DNA of 64,000 nucleotides, from the NCBI GenBank assembly GCA_036971475.1, contig JBAIZL010000004.1:63241253-63305252 (forward strand), in the 5' to 3' direction. The translations under genes were made by a program, and so were the position numbers. The DNA is from Prosapia bicincta. Lineage: Eukaryota > Arthropoda > Insecta > Hemiptera > Cercopidae. The first letter of the stretch is position 1; the number at the start of each line of letters is the position of its first letter. Positions 25,652-42,069 of this stretch are shown here, piece by piece. The notes under the pieces were generated by a model. That model did no database searches and was not told the DNA's origin. It saw only the letters and a list, made by a program, of their open reading frames with translations.

Positions 25652-25991
25652 ATCAATTACTAGACCGCAGTTTTTAAATCTACGTTTACTTGAGTTGTGA
25701 TAATTGACCGAATTTGTGATACTAAAATAGATTTTTTATTTCATTATAAATGATTTCTATGAATACATATAAAAATTACCATTATATATAAATATAACGG
25801 TAATATGAGATTAGTTTTCATAACTATACATGTTTTTATTAGCATTATAGTGTTCCGTTTAAGTAATGTTGAAGGTGTGAAAGGAGTTAATAAGGTATGC
25901 ATAAACGTGCTTCCCATTTCATTTAACCGCAGTCCTGCGAAAAGAACGAGATCAGAATATAAAACAAGTAAGTCAACTCTTCTAACTGAAG
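25652..25991 (+). repeat. Duplicated block R, copy 2
   Basis: Second copy of 20893-21229, about 4.76 kb downstream in the same orientation and without block A. Similarity ends at CTAACTGAA, exactly where block A begins in the first locus. Confidence 0.85.
25805..25967 (+). CDS. Possible secreted-peptide first exon, copy 2 (unrecognised)
   Basis: Same 163-base open frame as 21044-21206, again ending at GTAAGT (25968). Three bases differ from copy 1 and each changes an amino acid (LPT to LPI, NRR to NRS, YKK to YKT). The start codon, signal-peptide-like segment and donor are all kept. Read without splicing, the frame ends at 26005. The product is not recognised. Confidence 0.33.
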
Positions 25992-28043
25992 TCTCAAACT
26001 TTTGAAAAAGTACATTTATAAATTGAAAAAAATATTTCTCTCGATCGGAAAGTCTTGACTATAAAACTCTCGAAAAGTCCAATGGAAAAAAGACAATAGT
26101 AGCAATTCAAATGATGACAAAATGTTCAAAAACATTTTTAAGTGTGGTAAAAAAGATTTTATAGTGAGCAAGCGAAGTACTTTAAACTTAAGCAACTTCC
26201 TATTTTACATTCGAATAAGATATTTTAAAACATAGTTTTTTTAATCATGTTTACACTCGCAGAAATTATGGTTAAGTAAAATCAGTTAACTTGCGAGTTA
26301 TTTATACATGCAACGAATCGGTAATGGATATGTTATTATCTTATCAACGGCAACCAGATCTTTTGTGTAAGTTGTGTAGATTCTGTTTTTTTTTGGCAGC
26401 TGTGTTTTCTCTGGATCTTTAACTTAACGCTTATTAATATTTCAAGCTTACGTTTTATTATGTATTTACAATAATATACCTGGTGCTTAAAACTATTGGA
26501 CATCAAAGTATTTAATTTACCTGATAATGTACCAATAATTATTAAAACAATAAAAACTGAATTACATACATATTTAAAGATCATAAGAAGAGATGTACCT
26601 AGGACACAGTCTATACCATAATACAAAGAACGAATAGAAAGCTCAAAGGGTACACTAAATAGCTGAAAGCGTATCAAAAGGAATTATTCATTATTATTCC
26701 ATTAAAAACTTTAAACATAATATTAGTTGCTCTTTAATATAATTTATGTAGATTAATGATTTATGATCTCATTACATAGGGTGAGATACAATTTTTAAAT
26801 AATAAATAATTTTCAGTAATCCCGAATTATAGGATTCGTAATTATATTAACAGTTAAAAGGTTTTCAGTAGCTTTATCTGTATCTACAGGTAACCGGTAA
26901 TATAGAAATCTAAATGAAAGTTTTATGTTTACAGCATCTAGTCTCGTCACCTCTCACCTCTCCTTGACATTAGTGAGACATGGAACATGATCTAGGGTTT
27001 CAGTGGCAAAAAGGTAGCGTGAAATTACACAACGAAAAATGATAGAATGGAGTATGACGTCAAAAACAGAGGTAGTAAAAAACTGAAATATGATGTGTTT
27101 GAGCCGATTTATGTCCTAAAGATGTCTTTGAAAGTTTACAAATATAAATGGAAAAAATATGTCACGTAAATAGCTGTCGTCGAGAGGAGAATTTTAATCA
27201 GTTCTCTGCTATGTAACACAACGTAAGAATGGCCCGAATATAAGAGCGGAATTTGACTTTTTTTCTTAATCAGGAAGAAAGCCTTATCTAACTAAAGCAT
27301 AGCTTAAAAAGGTGATTTAGAATTAACCGTACACGATTCATACGAATATTCTAACTACTGTATTTGACATCTAATAAATCTGTTGTACCGAAACATTTTA
27401 TTTTCTTTTGGCAGCAAGAACACATTTTAGAACAATGTAATTTTGTTTTTTTAAGGTAATAATACAAATTGAGTAATACTATACTTATGGAAATATTTAG
27501 AATTGCTAAATAATAATAATAATGTGGGTTCTTGTGACGGTGATCCCTATTAAGCCTATGACGTGAACATATTACAATTTTACAATAACTATAAGTATGG
27601 TTAAAGTGAAGGCAAGAACACTCTTTGAGATTGCCTTAATAATGATACACAGTAGATCAAACAAAGTTTGGTCTCCTCCTACCTTATGATATACCTTATA
27701 GTAAATGGTTTTGATTAGTATCGCATTTCTTGAAGACATTTCCTTCAATCCGGCTTCGTTACTTGAAACATTTGGTTGCGCATTGTCTTACTAAAGAGGT
27801 TATAGTAAGTAAAAGACTACGATGACTTTACTGTTGATACCGAGTATTTGAATTCTCGTCTCTAGCTCCGGTACATATTTTGGTTTACTCACTGCTATTT
27901 TAAAGGCCATACAGAGCCTGGACACGATGTTTTCGCATTAGATATAAAGTATATATATTTTCTTTTTTGGTTTAGATTGGTAGGTATTACTTGCACATGA
28001 AAAGTTTTTATTTACAACTCGAAATAACATGTAGGTAAATTAA

Positions 28044-28046
<3 letters not shown>
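25992..28046. other. AT-rich non-coding stretch
   Basis: No supported feature. The open frame at 26336-26677 (minus, 113 residues) has no recognisable domain. Confidence 0.5.

Positions 28047-28098
<52 letters not shown>
28047..28098. repeat. (TA)n microsatellite
   Basis: Pure TA run of about 52 bases. Confidence 0.95.

Positions 28099-31594
<3,496 letters not shown>

Positions 31595-31651
<57 letters not shown>
31595..31651. repeat. (TA)n microsatellite
   Basis: TA run of about 57 bases directly abutting the left end of the inverted-end element at 31652. Confidence 0.95.
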
Positions 31652-31655
<4 letters not shown>

Positions 31656-31976
31656 GGTTTGGCCGACTCCGATTCTCGATTCCAGGAATCGTCGATTCTA
31701 GGTGCTATCGAGGAATCGTCGATACTCGATTCTTCATTCACAAAAGTGTCGATTCCGATTCCTATTTTGTTAACTATTAAAATATGCGTGTGGAGTAATT
31801 TATTACCAAACAAAATTTATTATATTTGTGTGGAAAAATAATTAATTACCAACTATGTCTTTTTTATGTATTAGTTGATTAGAATGAATTAATTGATTAA
31901 AGTAAACGAAAATATTATTATTTATGAAGCAACAGCAATCAAGATCGTAACCATTTCTGGTCGTTTGACATCGCTC

Positions 31977-32026
<50 letters not shown>

Positions 32027-32406
32027 AAATGTCAGAACAAAACACAAAAACGTACAGTAAAAACTCGAATAAACGTCACCATCGGAACCGTGGCCATGAC
32101 GGTTGAGCGAATAGACGGATAACAGAAACACTGTATTATTCCTACGAAACTTAACCTTAATAAATTATATTATAGACAGATATCTCTCTCACGGTTGAAG
32201 GTTTTGTGTAGCCTATTACATAAAAACAGAACTTTTAAGAGGTTTTGCCATATGACCAAGATGTTAACTAAATTAATTATTAGAGAACTAGCATGTAAGC
32301 TAATATAACTTGAAAGAATCGAGAATCGACTAAAGAATTGAGAATCGAAAGGAAAATTTTAGAATCGGAATCGGAATCGAAAATTTTAGGAATCGGCCCA
32401 TCCCTA

Positions 32407-32407
<1 letters not shown>
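31652..32407. mobile_element. Non-autonomous element with GATTC-rich inverted ends
   Basis: The left end reads TTAGGGTTTGGCCGACTCCG and the right end is the complement of TTAGGGATGGGCCGATTCC. Both ends continue with short repeats of CGATTC type (31672-31735 and 32318-32392). The unit is 756 bp and lies between TA arrays, so any target duplication is hidden; a TA target is possible. The interior holds a (CT)n run and no transposase. Family assignment is open (Tc1/mariner or hAT type). Confidence 0.55.
31978..32023. repeat. (CT)n microsatellite
   Basis: CT run of about 46 bases inside the inverted-end element. Confidence 0.95.

Positions 32408-32460
<53 letters not shown>
32408..32460. repeat. 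(TA)n(TG)n compound microsatellite
   Basis: Short TA then about 43 bases of TG, directly following the right end of the element. Confidence 0.95.
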
Positions 32461-33372
<912 letters not shown>

Positions 33373-33416
33373 AACTAAGTCAAAATACAAAGACAAGAAT
33401 TATAATTGAATTTACA

Positions 33417-33461
33417 ATTCAAAGCTTTTCGTTGGTTGACATTACCAACATCATCAGGAAT
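33417..33461 (-). ncRNA. Hammerhead-like motif, family C (core intact)
   Basis: Minus strand in order: stem I AUUC, core CUGAUGA, one U, stem II GUUGGU/ACCAAC closing a 7-nt loop, GAA, self-complementary stem III AAGCUU, U17, GAAU closing stem I. Every invariant base of the hammerhead core is present, with one inserted U before stem II as in families B and D. The tail with ATTCTTGT and then (TA)n(TG)n follows. No coding sequence adjoins, so this is probably a non-autonomous, retrozyme-like or Penelope-derived fragment. Confidence 0.7.
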
Positions 33462-34067
33462 AGTAAACAATTAAAATTAACATATGTGCATATTAGATCA
33501 AATAAATAGCTATGCCAAATCAATTACAATGTTGTTAATCGTTTTTTTATTTTGTTTGCCCTTAAGTATTGCACACAAAAATAATTGATCTATTTCCTAC
33601 ACCAGGATTCAGAGGCAACTAACAATATATTTTATAACATTAATGTTACCATAGTAACGTTCGTCTAACTGGTTTAAAGTTGTACTTAGGGGAAGAGGAA
33701 TCCCCGGGAACGCGTATAGTAATTAGAACGGCTCCATCCACTGTGCGCTCTCGCCCTTTTATTATACGAAGCGAAATCTAATTATAAGTTTTACAACAGA
33801 AAGTTTAAACCAAATTCTTGAAATCGTCAATGAATAATTAATGGTATCCAAATATGCTTGCACTTTCTCTTTATAAACTTACAACGATATATTTCAAACT
33901 TCTTATTGTTTCGTAATTAAAGCCAAGGATAATGACTTGCTAAACAGTATATAAAAATATGCTCTCTTTATGCATGTTTAGGGAATACCTGTAGCATCAT
34001 CACTCGGGCTTGGTACACTATCATACGTCAATATTTGTAAATGAGTCAAAAACTTATCCTAAAAAAC
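33462..34067. other. Non-coding stretch
   Basis: Upstream side (minus-strand sense) of the family C motif. No gene or repeat was supported; a slightly GC-richer patch lies near 33680-33770. Confidence 0.45.
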
Positions 34068-34640
34068 GGCAACCCAATCTCCCTACACCCAAACTGTTTG
34101 AGAATTGTATCCGTGTATACAGAAACTTTCACTATGAGAACTCTAGATTTGTTATATTTAACTTTACCCCACACGTAAGCGTGATTGCAACAGCACTATA
34201 AATAAGCTCTTGCCAGATTTGTTACAGTTTATTTTGCCAACACATATGAGCATGTTTGGAGGAAAGACACCATGCCAGACTTGCTATACTTAAATTGTTT
34301 AACAGATGTGAGTGTGTCTGAAACGGAACCTAAGAATGACCAAGCAAGACTGGCAGCACTTTAATTTGCCAGATTTGCTACACATCTGTGAAGTGGCCGT
34401 AACATGTGGGCCTTCTTGAAGCAGAACCTACCGCAAGATCTATCCAGATTCCTTATGTTGGGCTAATCTGGGTCATATGAGCGTGTCTTTAGCAGAAATT
34501 TCCATCAGACTTACTTCACTTCAAAAGGTCGACCTACTTTGAAAAAGTCCATTTCCCTCTTGCTACAATTTAACTGGTCAACACATTTGACTATTCCTAG
34601 ATTAAGCATACTGCAACATCCCTTTGTCTTGTTATTTTTT
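34068..34640 (+). repeat. Degenerate minisatellite, about 60-90 bp unit
   Basis: Roughly seven to eight diverged units. Most have CCAGAYTTGCTA, then a T/A-rich stretch, CCAACACAT.TGAG..TG, then a GAA-rich spacer. Recognisable unit starts lie near 34149, 34214, 34275, 34368, 34445, 34505 and 34560. The region is less AT-rich than its surroundings. No coding sense was found, apart from a 63-residue open frame at 34010-34201 that is probably chance. Confidence 0.55.
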
Positions 34641-37454
34641 TCCGCACTATACAAGACTTAGTACTGCAATGCAATACAAAATAATGCATTCTTAACATTT
34701 AATTTAAAATGTATACAATAATGCATATTTTACGATGCGTTTACAATGAAAACATTTTTATTTTTTAATCTATTAAAGGATACTGATATTTGTCACGTCG
34801 TACCATGTTTGTTAACGGCAGTAGGTTTAAATATAGAAAACACATTGTATTAGTATATCTATATAAACAATATGTAATTACGTTTCATTTACTGGTTACG
34901 TATTATGTACGTATTATAAACATAATGTTCACTGAATACATGTTTTTCATGGATAATCGCTAAAGTAAACGTCTATTACTGGTAAATTTATAATTACTTT
35001 CGATAACCATACGAACAGCTTTCTTCGTAGTTCTGATGTCCATAACATATGTTAATAATGTATTTTATATTATCAGGTTATGATACATGATAGGTGTCAT
35101 ATTACAAATAGAGGTGCTTATAAAGATTGAGTAGCTCTTGAAGTTTTAATACATTTTCATAATCAATTGAATTAAATGATAGCCATACATTTTAAAATCT
35201 TGATTAGAATACAATTGTTCGGAAGAATAAGCTCTGAGTTTTATAGTTTTATTAATTTATTACGTAATTTAATGGTTCAGAATTACAAATAAAGTAATTG
35301 TGAATATTACTGCAAACGTTTATTTTAGGTCGTTGGTAATAATTTATTATATTTATTCGATATAACATTTTCTATCCCAGAACACCTTTATTATTGCCGA
35401 AAAGTATACAGATCCGGAAACATGATTTGTGTCGACGGCTCGATCGTTGATTTGTCAAAGTTAAAAATGTCACGCACCTTATTAAATAATTGAACCGTGA
35501 CAGGAAAATATCTAACAAGTAATTTCATCTAAAACACGATACCTCTCGGAATTGTCAAAAATAAAAACATGTCGTAAATAAAATGTCTGAAATGTGACAG
35601 TATGGAAGACACCTGCATATATCTCAAAACCTAATCGGTCTTGAATTCACGTTAATACATACGTAAAGATTTCAACATATTTGCCAGCAAAACATATGTC
35701 CTCTCATCAAACTATGCGTATCTCAATGCAAGATACGTTTATGATCTGTGTCAGTGATTAAAACATTTAAAAAAAGGTTACGACTCACAATTGTATTACA
35801 GTATAATGTTCGAAAAGTAAACATAATTGGCATCATAATATAGGCCACTGCTCTGAGACAACAATTTTCATAAAAACAAATTCAGAAAACATATAATAAG
35901 CAAGGTCTTACAGGGTCCTAGGCTATAGTAAATAAATGTTCACTGACCATAACTTTAGACAAAATCTGTGTACCTTGTTGACGAATGAATAGGGCTTAAA
36001 ATGTTTGTTGACAAACAACCCTTCGGTTTTTGGTGCCCGCTATTATATAGTCTAATTTGATGATAAAAATGTGTCATAAGCTTTTATTCAGAAATGTATC
36101 ACGCTGAAAGAAAGCGGAATATGTTTACTATATTTTTCCGCCTTGGTTAGTTTACGGTTAATTTGTAAATTATTCTAAACAAAACCGTCTCGTTCATAAA
36201 ACAAATAACAAAATATAATTTTGTGTGTGTCTGGATGTATTGCTCAGTGTGCTTCAAAAAGTTGGATAGCCAATATTACGGCACGTGTTGGGGAAATATA
36301 CTTCTTTATAAAGCACCTCCGTCTTGATATCTCTTTACCTATCTTCTTTCTCATTTGATAAAACTTCATATAGAAATGCTGTAATGGGGGCTACTTACTT
36401 ATAAAACAATAGTTATTGGTGATAATTTTTAGAAACGTTTTTTTTTAAATCTTTTAAAATCATTACCTTGTTATAGTTCTGCATCTAGAACTTCTGTTGC
36501 GAGCTTCTTCATTATGTAACGTTTATGTTTACGATATTTATAATAGTGTTTACGTTACTTTTTCCTGTTGAACATTTCTCTCGGGTATATTAGATACTAA
36601 TCGCTTCTCCTTCGAACTACAGGTTTATGCAAACTTCGTGACTATTCCTCGAATGTATACAGCTTATCTTTCAAAATTTAAATATTTGACGAAAATAATA
36701 TATTTATTGATTTTTTTCAAAATACAATTTTGTTGAAGAATATCTTTCTAAATTTACATTCTTTATATCTTGTAAGAAATACAAGTACAATGAATTTTCT
36801 TCATCTACAAATACATTCGACTTAAAATACTTTTAAAATAAAAACATTAGATTATATATTACCTTTAAAAACGGAGAACCATATTGAATATCTATTTCTA
36901 AATTTTAAATTTGTTAGGATCGCGTAATATTTTAATAATTATAGTAAAGAATACAAAATATCAAATTCTGAGTATTAAATTGTTTCAAATTTAACTGTCC
37001 TAATGAGTACAATATTCTCGTCATTTCCAGTTATAAATTCGTTTCCAGGATTCTGTACCTTCTATAAATTACTTATTACCAAAATCATTACTGACACGAT
37101 TTTACTTTACATACGAATCCAAAAGTTTCGACTATACAAAGCTATTATTTATTACGTTTTACTCAAGCTCGGGACCGGAAACATTCCAACCATGGTGTTA
37201 GTGATCCTCACGCGATCTAGCTTTGCAATGTTGCACGCATGTGAGGTAATATTCGAGCTGTAAGGACAAGAAATTACTGTAAATCCACATTGTTTTTACT
37301 AATAAACCTTCATTTGAAAAGTACAGATTATATGTTCTATTATAATTCTAATATAATAAACTTAGATGAATTATTTTTTCTTGTTAAATATGTATGGTGA
37401 AATAAAATAATTTTTATAAACAAGAATATACGAGTATTACTTCATTTTATTGTT
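34641..37454. other. AT-rich non-coding stretch
   Basis: No gene is firmly supported. The 86-residue frame at 37003-37263 has no domain. Within it, an ATG in good context at 37192 and a GAG/GTAAT donor-like site at 37245 are weak first-exon signals only. Confidence 0.45.
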
Positions 37455-37499
37455 GATTGAAGCTTTTCGCTAATTTACATTATTAGCATTTTCAAAATG
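37455..37499 (-). ncRNA. Hammerhead-like motif, family C, decayed core
   Basis: Minus strand: core UUGAAAA where CUGAUGA is expected, one U, stem II GCUAAU/AUUAGC with loop AAUGUAA, GAA, stem III AAGCUU, C17, then AAUC. Stem II differs from the 33.4-kb copy at several positions yet every pair is kept. The loop, GAA and stem III are conserved. The following tail contains ATTCTTGTTT. The core is damaged, so this copy should be inactive. Confidence 0.55.
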
Positions 37500-39482
37500 T
37501 ATAAATCACTGTCCATTTATGTGACTAGATTTAGGAGAATATATACATCGATACGTATATATGAAAGAATAAGATGAGTATTAGTAATACCCGAAGCAGA
37601 GGGGTTGTTTGTAGTGCCTAAAAACGCAGTTCCTACCGTATGCCCGAATAACCACTAACACCGAAGAGTTGAACCCACGAACAGACGAAGCACGATAGTG
37701 TTGTTGTTTTTCATGAACAATTCACGCATTACATATATATTAGATATTATTGATTTGGACCACATCTTATCTATCGTTTGTTGCCTATTGAATGCTTTGT
37801 GGTTTTTAAAAAAGCGTAATAATGTTTTTACTATTGAAATGAATCACATGGCCATGAGTAACCAAGCAGTAGGTCTATAGTTATAACAAAAAAGATAACA
37901 GGAACAAGCTCTAGGCTTGTTTTAGTAACACGGTATGAGATCATACCTATTGGCCAAAGTGGTGAGCTTATTACCCTAACAAGGGTTGGCATCATGCATT
38001 CTAATGAAAGGCATAAGCATTTGTTTTGACGAGTTGGAAAGGTATGTGCAAAGGACATCTCATGTGTTATTTTCCTGTAAATATATGTTATACATATGTT
38101 GCAATCAAGGTATAAAATACGATTTAGCTGTCGGTGTATGTTTGTAGGGAACATGAAAAATAAGTGTTATTGTAAAAAAAAACATGTAAAGTTATAAAAT
38201 AAGACTATTCAGAAGAAAAGAAAATGCAAACACTTGAAAATGGACCGGAAAACGAAATGAAAACGGATATTATAGAGCAAAATTTAAAGTTAATAAATAG
38301 TGAATATGAAAGAGGAACATGAAAATGGAGGATACTGAAAATCATAAATATATTGTTTTCTATAATTAATTTTTGCATTATGAGCGAACACTCTATAACC
38401 ACAATAACCAACCTACCTCTGAAATACCTAAGTGAAATAACCCAATTATTGAATTAAATATAATAACAAAAGGAATAAAATTGCCTATACATATAAATAG
38501 AAGAATTTCAAATTATCAGAAAATTAATTGCAAGCCATTACGATTCTATTCCGTGTAAAAAAGATAATTGATGATTGAAACATTAAAGGGTATTTTCATG
38601 GGGGTGAAATGTATATTTTCAATTAGCAAATGAAAAATGATTTGAAAAAAAAATTACTGAAACTCTCACTCAAAATATTTCCGAACGTTGATAGAGATTA
38701 TATTAATTTTGTTAAATTAATATAATGATGACGCATATCCAAATTGATTTGATTTACTCTCTTTACTAGAACTCGAAACACATTTTATTCCAACATAATT
38801 TTTTTGAGTGTTGTTTGCTTTGTATATTTAGTTTTATTCTCGTCTAACTCATATTTCCGGTGTAAAACCAAGAGAAAATGTTTTTAAACTTTACAACAGC
38901 ACATGTAAATTTCTCCCGTGTGCCGTAGAACATTATCCCTAATTTTTATATCAAAATTATTGAATGAAATGAAAATTAAATGAGTAAAAAACAATGAAAA
39001 TAAACAGAGTTAAATAATATAGCAAAATATATTCTTTATTATTTGGCTTCCCAATCGAAAAAAAATTAAAATATTGGTATGCTACTACATATTTTTCTGT
39101 TTGTTTAGTATCGATACTTATTTTATTGTTATTGTTGAACGTTTCGCGATCTGAGATGTTAGCTTTCATTTTTATGTCATTCTATCAGTGCTCGGTTGAT
39201 ATCTGCTATCATTGTAAAGACCTTCGTTTTACAAGTCTGACTGAAATTTACTTTTACTTGGGCCCTATATTAGTACTTATAGAGCTACCGATGTCTGTTT
39301 GAGTACGTAAGCTTGTTATACTTTGTAGGTTTGTGTTTTATGGCAGAAGTAGTGAATATTAGATGTATACTAAAGGTAGATGAGCGAAAAAATGTTTTCA
39401 TAGGACAGATTTGTTTGATGTCAAGAATTTCTTTGTAGCCTTTCGCTGTTACAAAAATTTGGATTAAAAAAAAAGAAAATAG

Positions 39483-39484
<2 letters not shown>
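37500..39484. other. AT-rich non-coding stretch
   Basis: No supported feature. Short open frames (37698-37880, 37831-38154, 38205-38411, 38957-39169) have no recognisable domains. Confidence 0.5.

Positions 39485-39549
<65 letters not shown>
39485..39549. repeat. (TA)n microsatellite
   Basis: TA run of about 65 bases, left neighbour of a palindrome. Confidence 0.95.
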
Positions 39550-39555
<6 letters not shown>

Positions 39556-39585
39556 GCTAATAAGTATTCCTTCACGGATGAAAAA

Positions 39586-39769
39586 ATATGATGAATAGTT
39601 ACTACCTGGAGTACATCCGTTCATTCTCCAGTCCATAAATTCTTGAAGAACAAGCCTTCTACTGTTGTTGGGTTCACCTCGTCAATGCAGGATGAGATTC
39701 TAGCGCAACGTTGGAACTGCGAATTTATGGACTGCAGAATGAACGGATGTACTCCAGATAGTAACTATT

Positions 39770-39777
<8 letters not shown>
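39586..39777. repeat. Palindrome with 57-bp arms between TA arrays
   Basis: 39586-39642 and 39721-39777 are reverse complements with about two mismatches and enclose a 78-base loop. The right arm runs straight into the next (TA)n and the left is about 36 bases from one. It looks like a foldback element or inverted pair within a TA array. No coding sense. Confidence 0.75.

Positions 39778-39815
<38 letters not shown>
39774..39815. repeat. (TA)n microsatellite
   Basis: TA run directly abutting the palindrome. Confidence 0.95.
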
Positions 39816-39818
<3 letters not shown>

Positions 39819-40790
39819 TATATTAAATCTACTAAAATACCTGTCAGATGAAGAAATGGTTGTGGCGATGGCTATTTCTTAATAACACAACTGGTTTGTA
39901 CATAAAAGAATAAAAATATCGTAATCCAATCCAGTAAAAATCTAGAAAATTATTATTATTTAAAATTATATTTCATTTTAACATTAGCATACATTTATGT
40001 TGAGCATGCTACTAATTTTTGAATGGCAAATATCCAATATGTTTTTCTCAATCGTTTATTTCAATTGCCAATATCAGTATTCTACAATGACAATAAGTTT
40101 TATTATTTTTCAATAAAGAAAGGAAATCATTGTATTTACCAACAAAATATAAAAACAATAATTTTGCGGAATCATTAATTACCACTTTCTCTCCTGAAGG
40201 GGGAACTGTAGTCAGCAATCAATCTTACTTTTATATGAAATGGGACATTTCCACCCGGGATAATGAAGTGAGTCGGACCAAATTAAATGTAAAATAAGTG
40301 AAACAAGAAATGACCGTTTAATTTTTCATATTATTAATAATATTTTTACAATATCAAAAATGAATTTCACTTACTTGTTAAACTTAGCTTTTACTTATAA
40401 CAAACCTTGCAAAACTTGAACGAAAATTTATTAAAACAATAAATTTATAATATGGAAAATTCTTTGAAAATTTATAAAATCAAATTGGCTAAATATGATT
40501 TAGGAATAAATAAATAAAACTAGTGCAGTCATTTACTTAGAATAATTTTTTTTTCATATTTTGAAGAAAAGATTAAAGTAGTAAAATAGGCTAGGATATA
40601 GAATTTTCTTCGTCAACATTAATTGACAAAACTCCATATAACAGGAGTATTTCATAATATAACTTACTCAGTATTACGTTTCAAAATCATCTCATTACTT
40701 ATAGGTTTGATAGCTGAGTCGTTCAGTAAGACAAGCTTCCTATCTTGCTTATAGGCCTTCTACTTATAAAGTTTGTATGTTATACGCACG
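39816..40790. other. AT-rich non-coding stretch
   Basis: No supported feature. Confidence 0.55.
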
Positions 40791-40796
40791 AACAAA

Positions 40797-40872
40797 CACA
40801 CACACACACACACACACAACACACACACACAAACAAACACACACACACACACACACACTTATATATATATAT
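40797..40872. repeat. (CA)n then (TA)n microsatellite
   Basis: Interrupted CA run to about 40858 then a short TA run. It sits upstream of the family D hammerhead-like motif. Confidence 0.95.
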
Positions 40873-40891
40873 GAACAAAACCCCTGTTCAG

Positions 40892-40938
40892 TATGCCCGA
40901 GGATGGAGACAAAACCAGTCTTTGAAAGTACTCGCATA
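40892..40938 (+). ncRNA. Hammerhead-like motif, family D
   Basis: Stem I TATGC 40892-40896, core CCGAGGA (U4 is C), one T, stem II GGAGAC/GTCTTT around a 7-nt loop, GAA 40924-40926, stem III AGTACT 40927-40932, C17 at 40933, GCATA closing stem I. Only one core base departs from CUGANGA. A tail with GATTCTTGTTTAAGTACATA and then ATACAAGAAAACA follows, and the unit ends in (TA)n(CA)n at 41019-41099. The inverted pair at 51.0 kb is the same family. Confidence 0.65.
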
Positions 40939-41018
40939 AATACCAAGTAAGATTCTTGTTTAAGTACATAAGTGAAAGTGATAAGTGTATACAAGAAAAC
41001 AGTGTTGCATAATCTACA

Positions 41019-41019
41019 A

Positions 41020-41099
<80 letters not shown>
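41019..41099. repeat. (TA)n(CA)n compound microsatellite
   Basis: TA to about 41081 then CA. It forms the downstream end of the family D unit. Confidence 0.95.
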
Positions 41100-42069
41100 T
41101 ATAGTAGGTATAATTTACAACTATAGCATGATTTCTAACAACACGGTTGATATGTGTTTATCAGTTAAAATAACAATTTAGTAGATTCGGAAAATGGTTT
41201 CTATGAGTTTCGTTAACTATAGTAAGAGATGTTAGTTAATTATAAAAAATTGTTACTCAACAGGTCTAAAATACCTAAAAGTATATATTTAAACATAGCA
41301 GGTTAAAAAATACAGTAACCAAATATTATGTTTATAATATTGCAATTTACGTTCTCTATTTTGTGACATAGGGAATAAAAAATGGTTAACTAGACCCTAC
41401 TTATTCTACCATTTATTTTAATAATCGTGTTTACGTCAAAATCACAACCATAATTTAAAGTCTATAAAATAATTGTATTGTTATAGATAATATTTTATTT
41501 CATAACCAGGACCATCATCATCCGTAATCCTAAGCAATGGTTTTTATCACTATAGTAAAACAACTAAAACTCTATCCTGATTATGTAGAAAACTATTATG
41601 AAAATAGTTTCCTTAAAAATACAACTATAATTCAACCTATTATCTTGAATATTTATTTAAATTTACACAAGTTATACTATTCATTCCCGAATCTGCTAAA
41701 CATATTTACAAATATGTAAATAATGTATAAAATCTCTCAAATGTTTTACTGTACTTAATAGTTTGAATTTATAAACTAAATCAAACTATTACAGATAATA
41801 GTTACAGATAATATTACAGATAACAACCGACAGGTATTAGCATTTTTATTAGTACCATGAGTGTATACTCTTCTTTTATTGAGCATTTATGGATCTAAAT
41901 ATTGGGTTTTGAATAGTAAGTTAAACTTTTATTCTCCGGAAAATTTTCAATTTCATATTCTCAAATTAATAATTTCAACGAATTAACTAAAGCTTTTCAA
42001 CCAAGAACATATTTTGATGAGGTGTACACTCACAAGATTTTGTTAAATAAAAACTCGGTTGATGCGTGA
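41100..42069. other. AT-rich stretch with possible old coding remnant
   Basis: The open frame at 41537-41719 is unrecognised. From about 41940 the frame that continues at 42070 is already open (QPRTYFDEVYTHKILLNK) and is broken by TGA at 42067-42069, so a decayed reading frame may extend here. Confidence 0.3.

Noticed and set aside
26336..26677. 113-residue open frame on the minus strand
   Set aside because: Low-complexity hydrophobic/basic reading with no recognised family; expected occasionally in 64 kb of AT-rich DNA.
37192..37245. Signal-peptide-like mini-exon (MVLVILTRSSFAMLHACE) ending at GAG/GTAAT
   Set aside because: The hydrophobic core is interrupted by arginine and serines and the donor is weaker than at 52340; likely chance.
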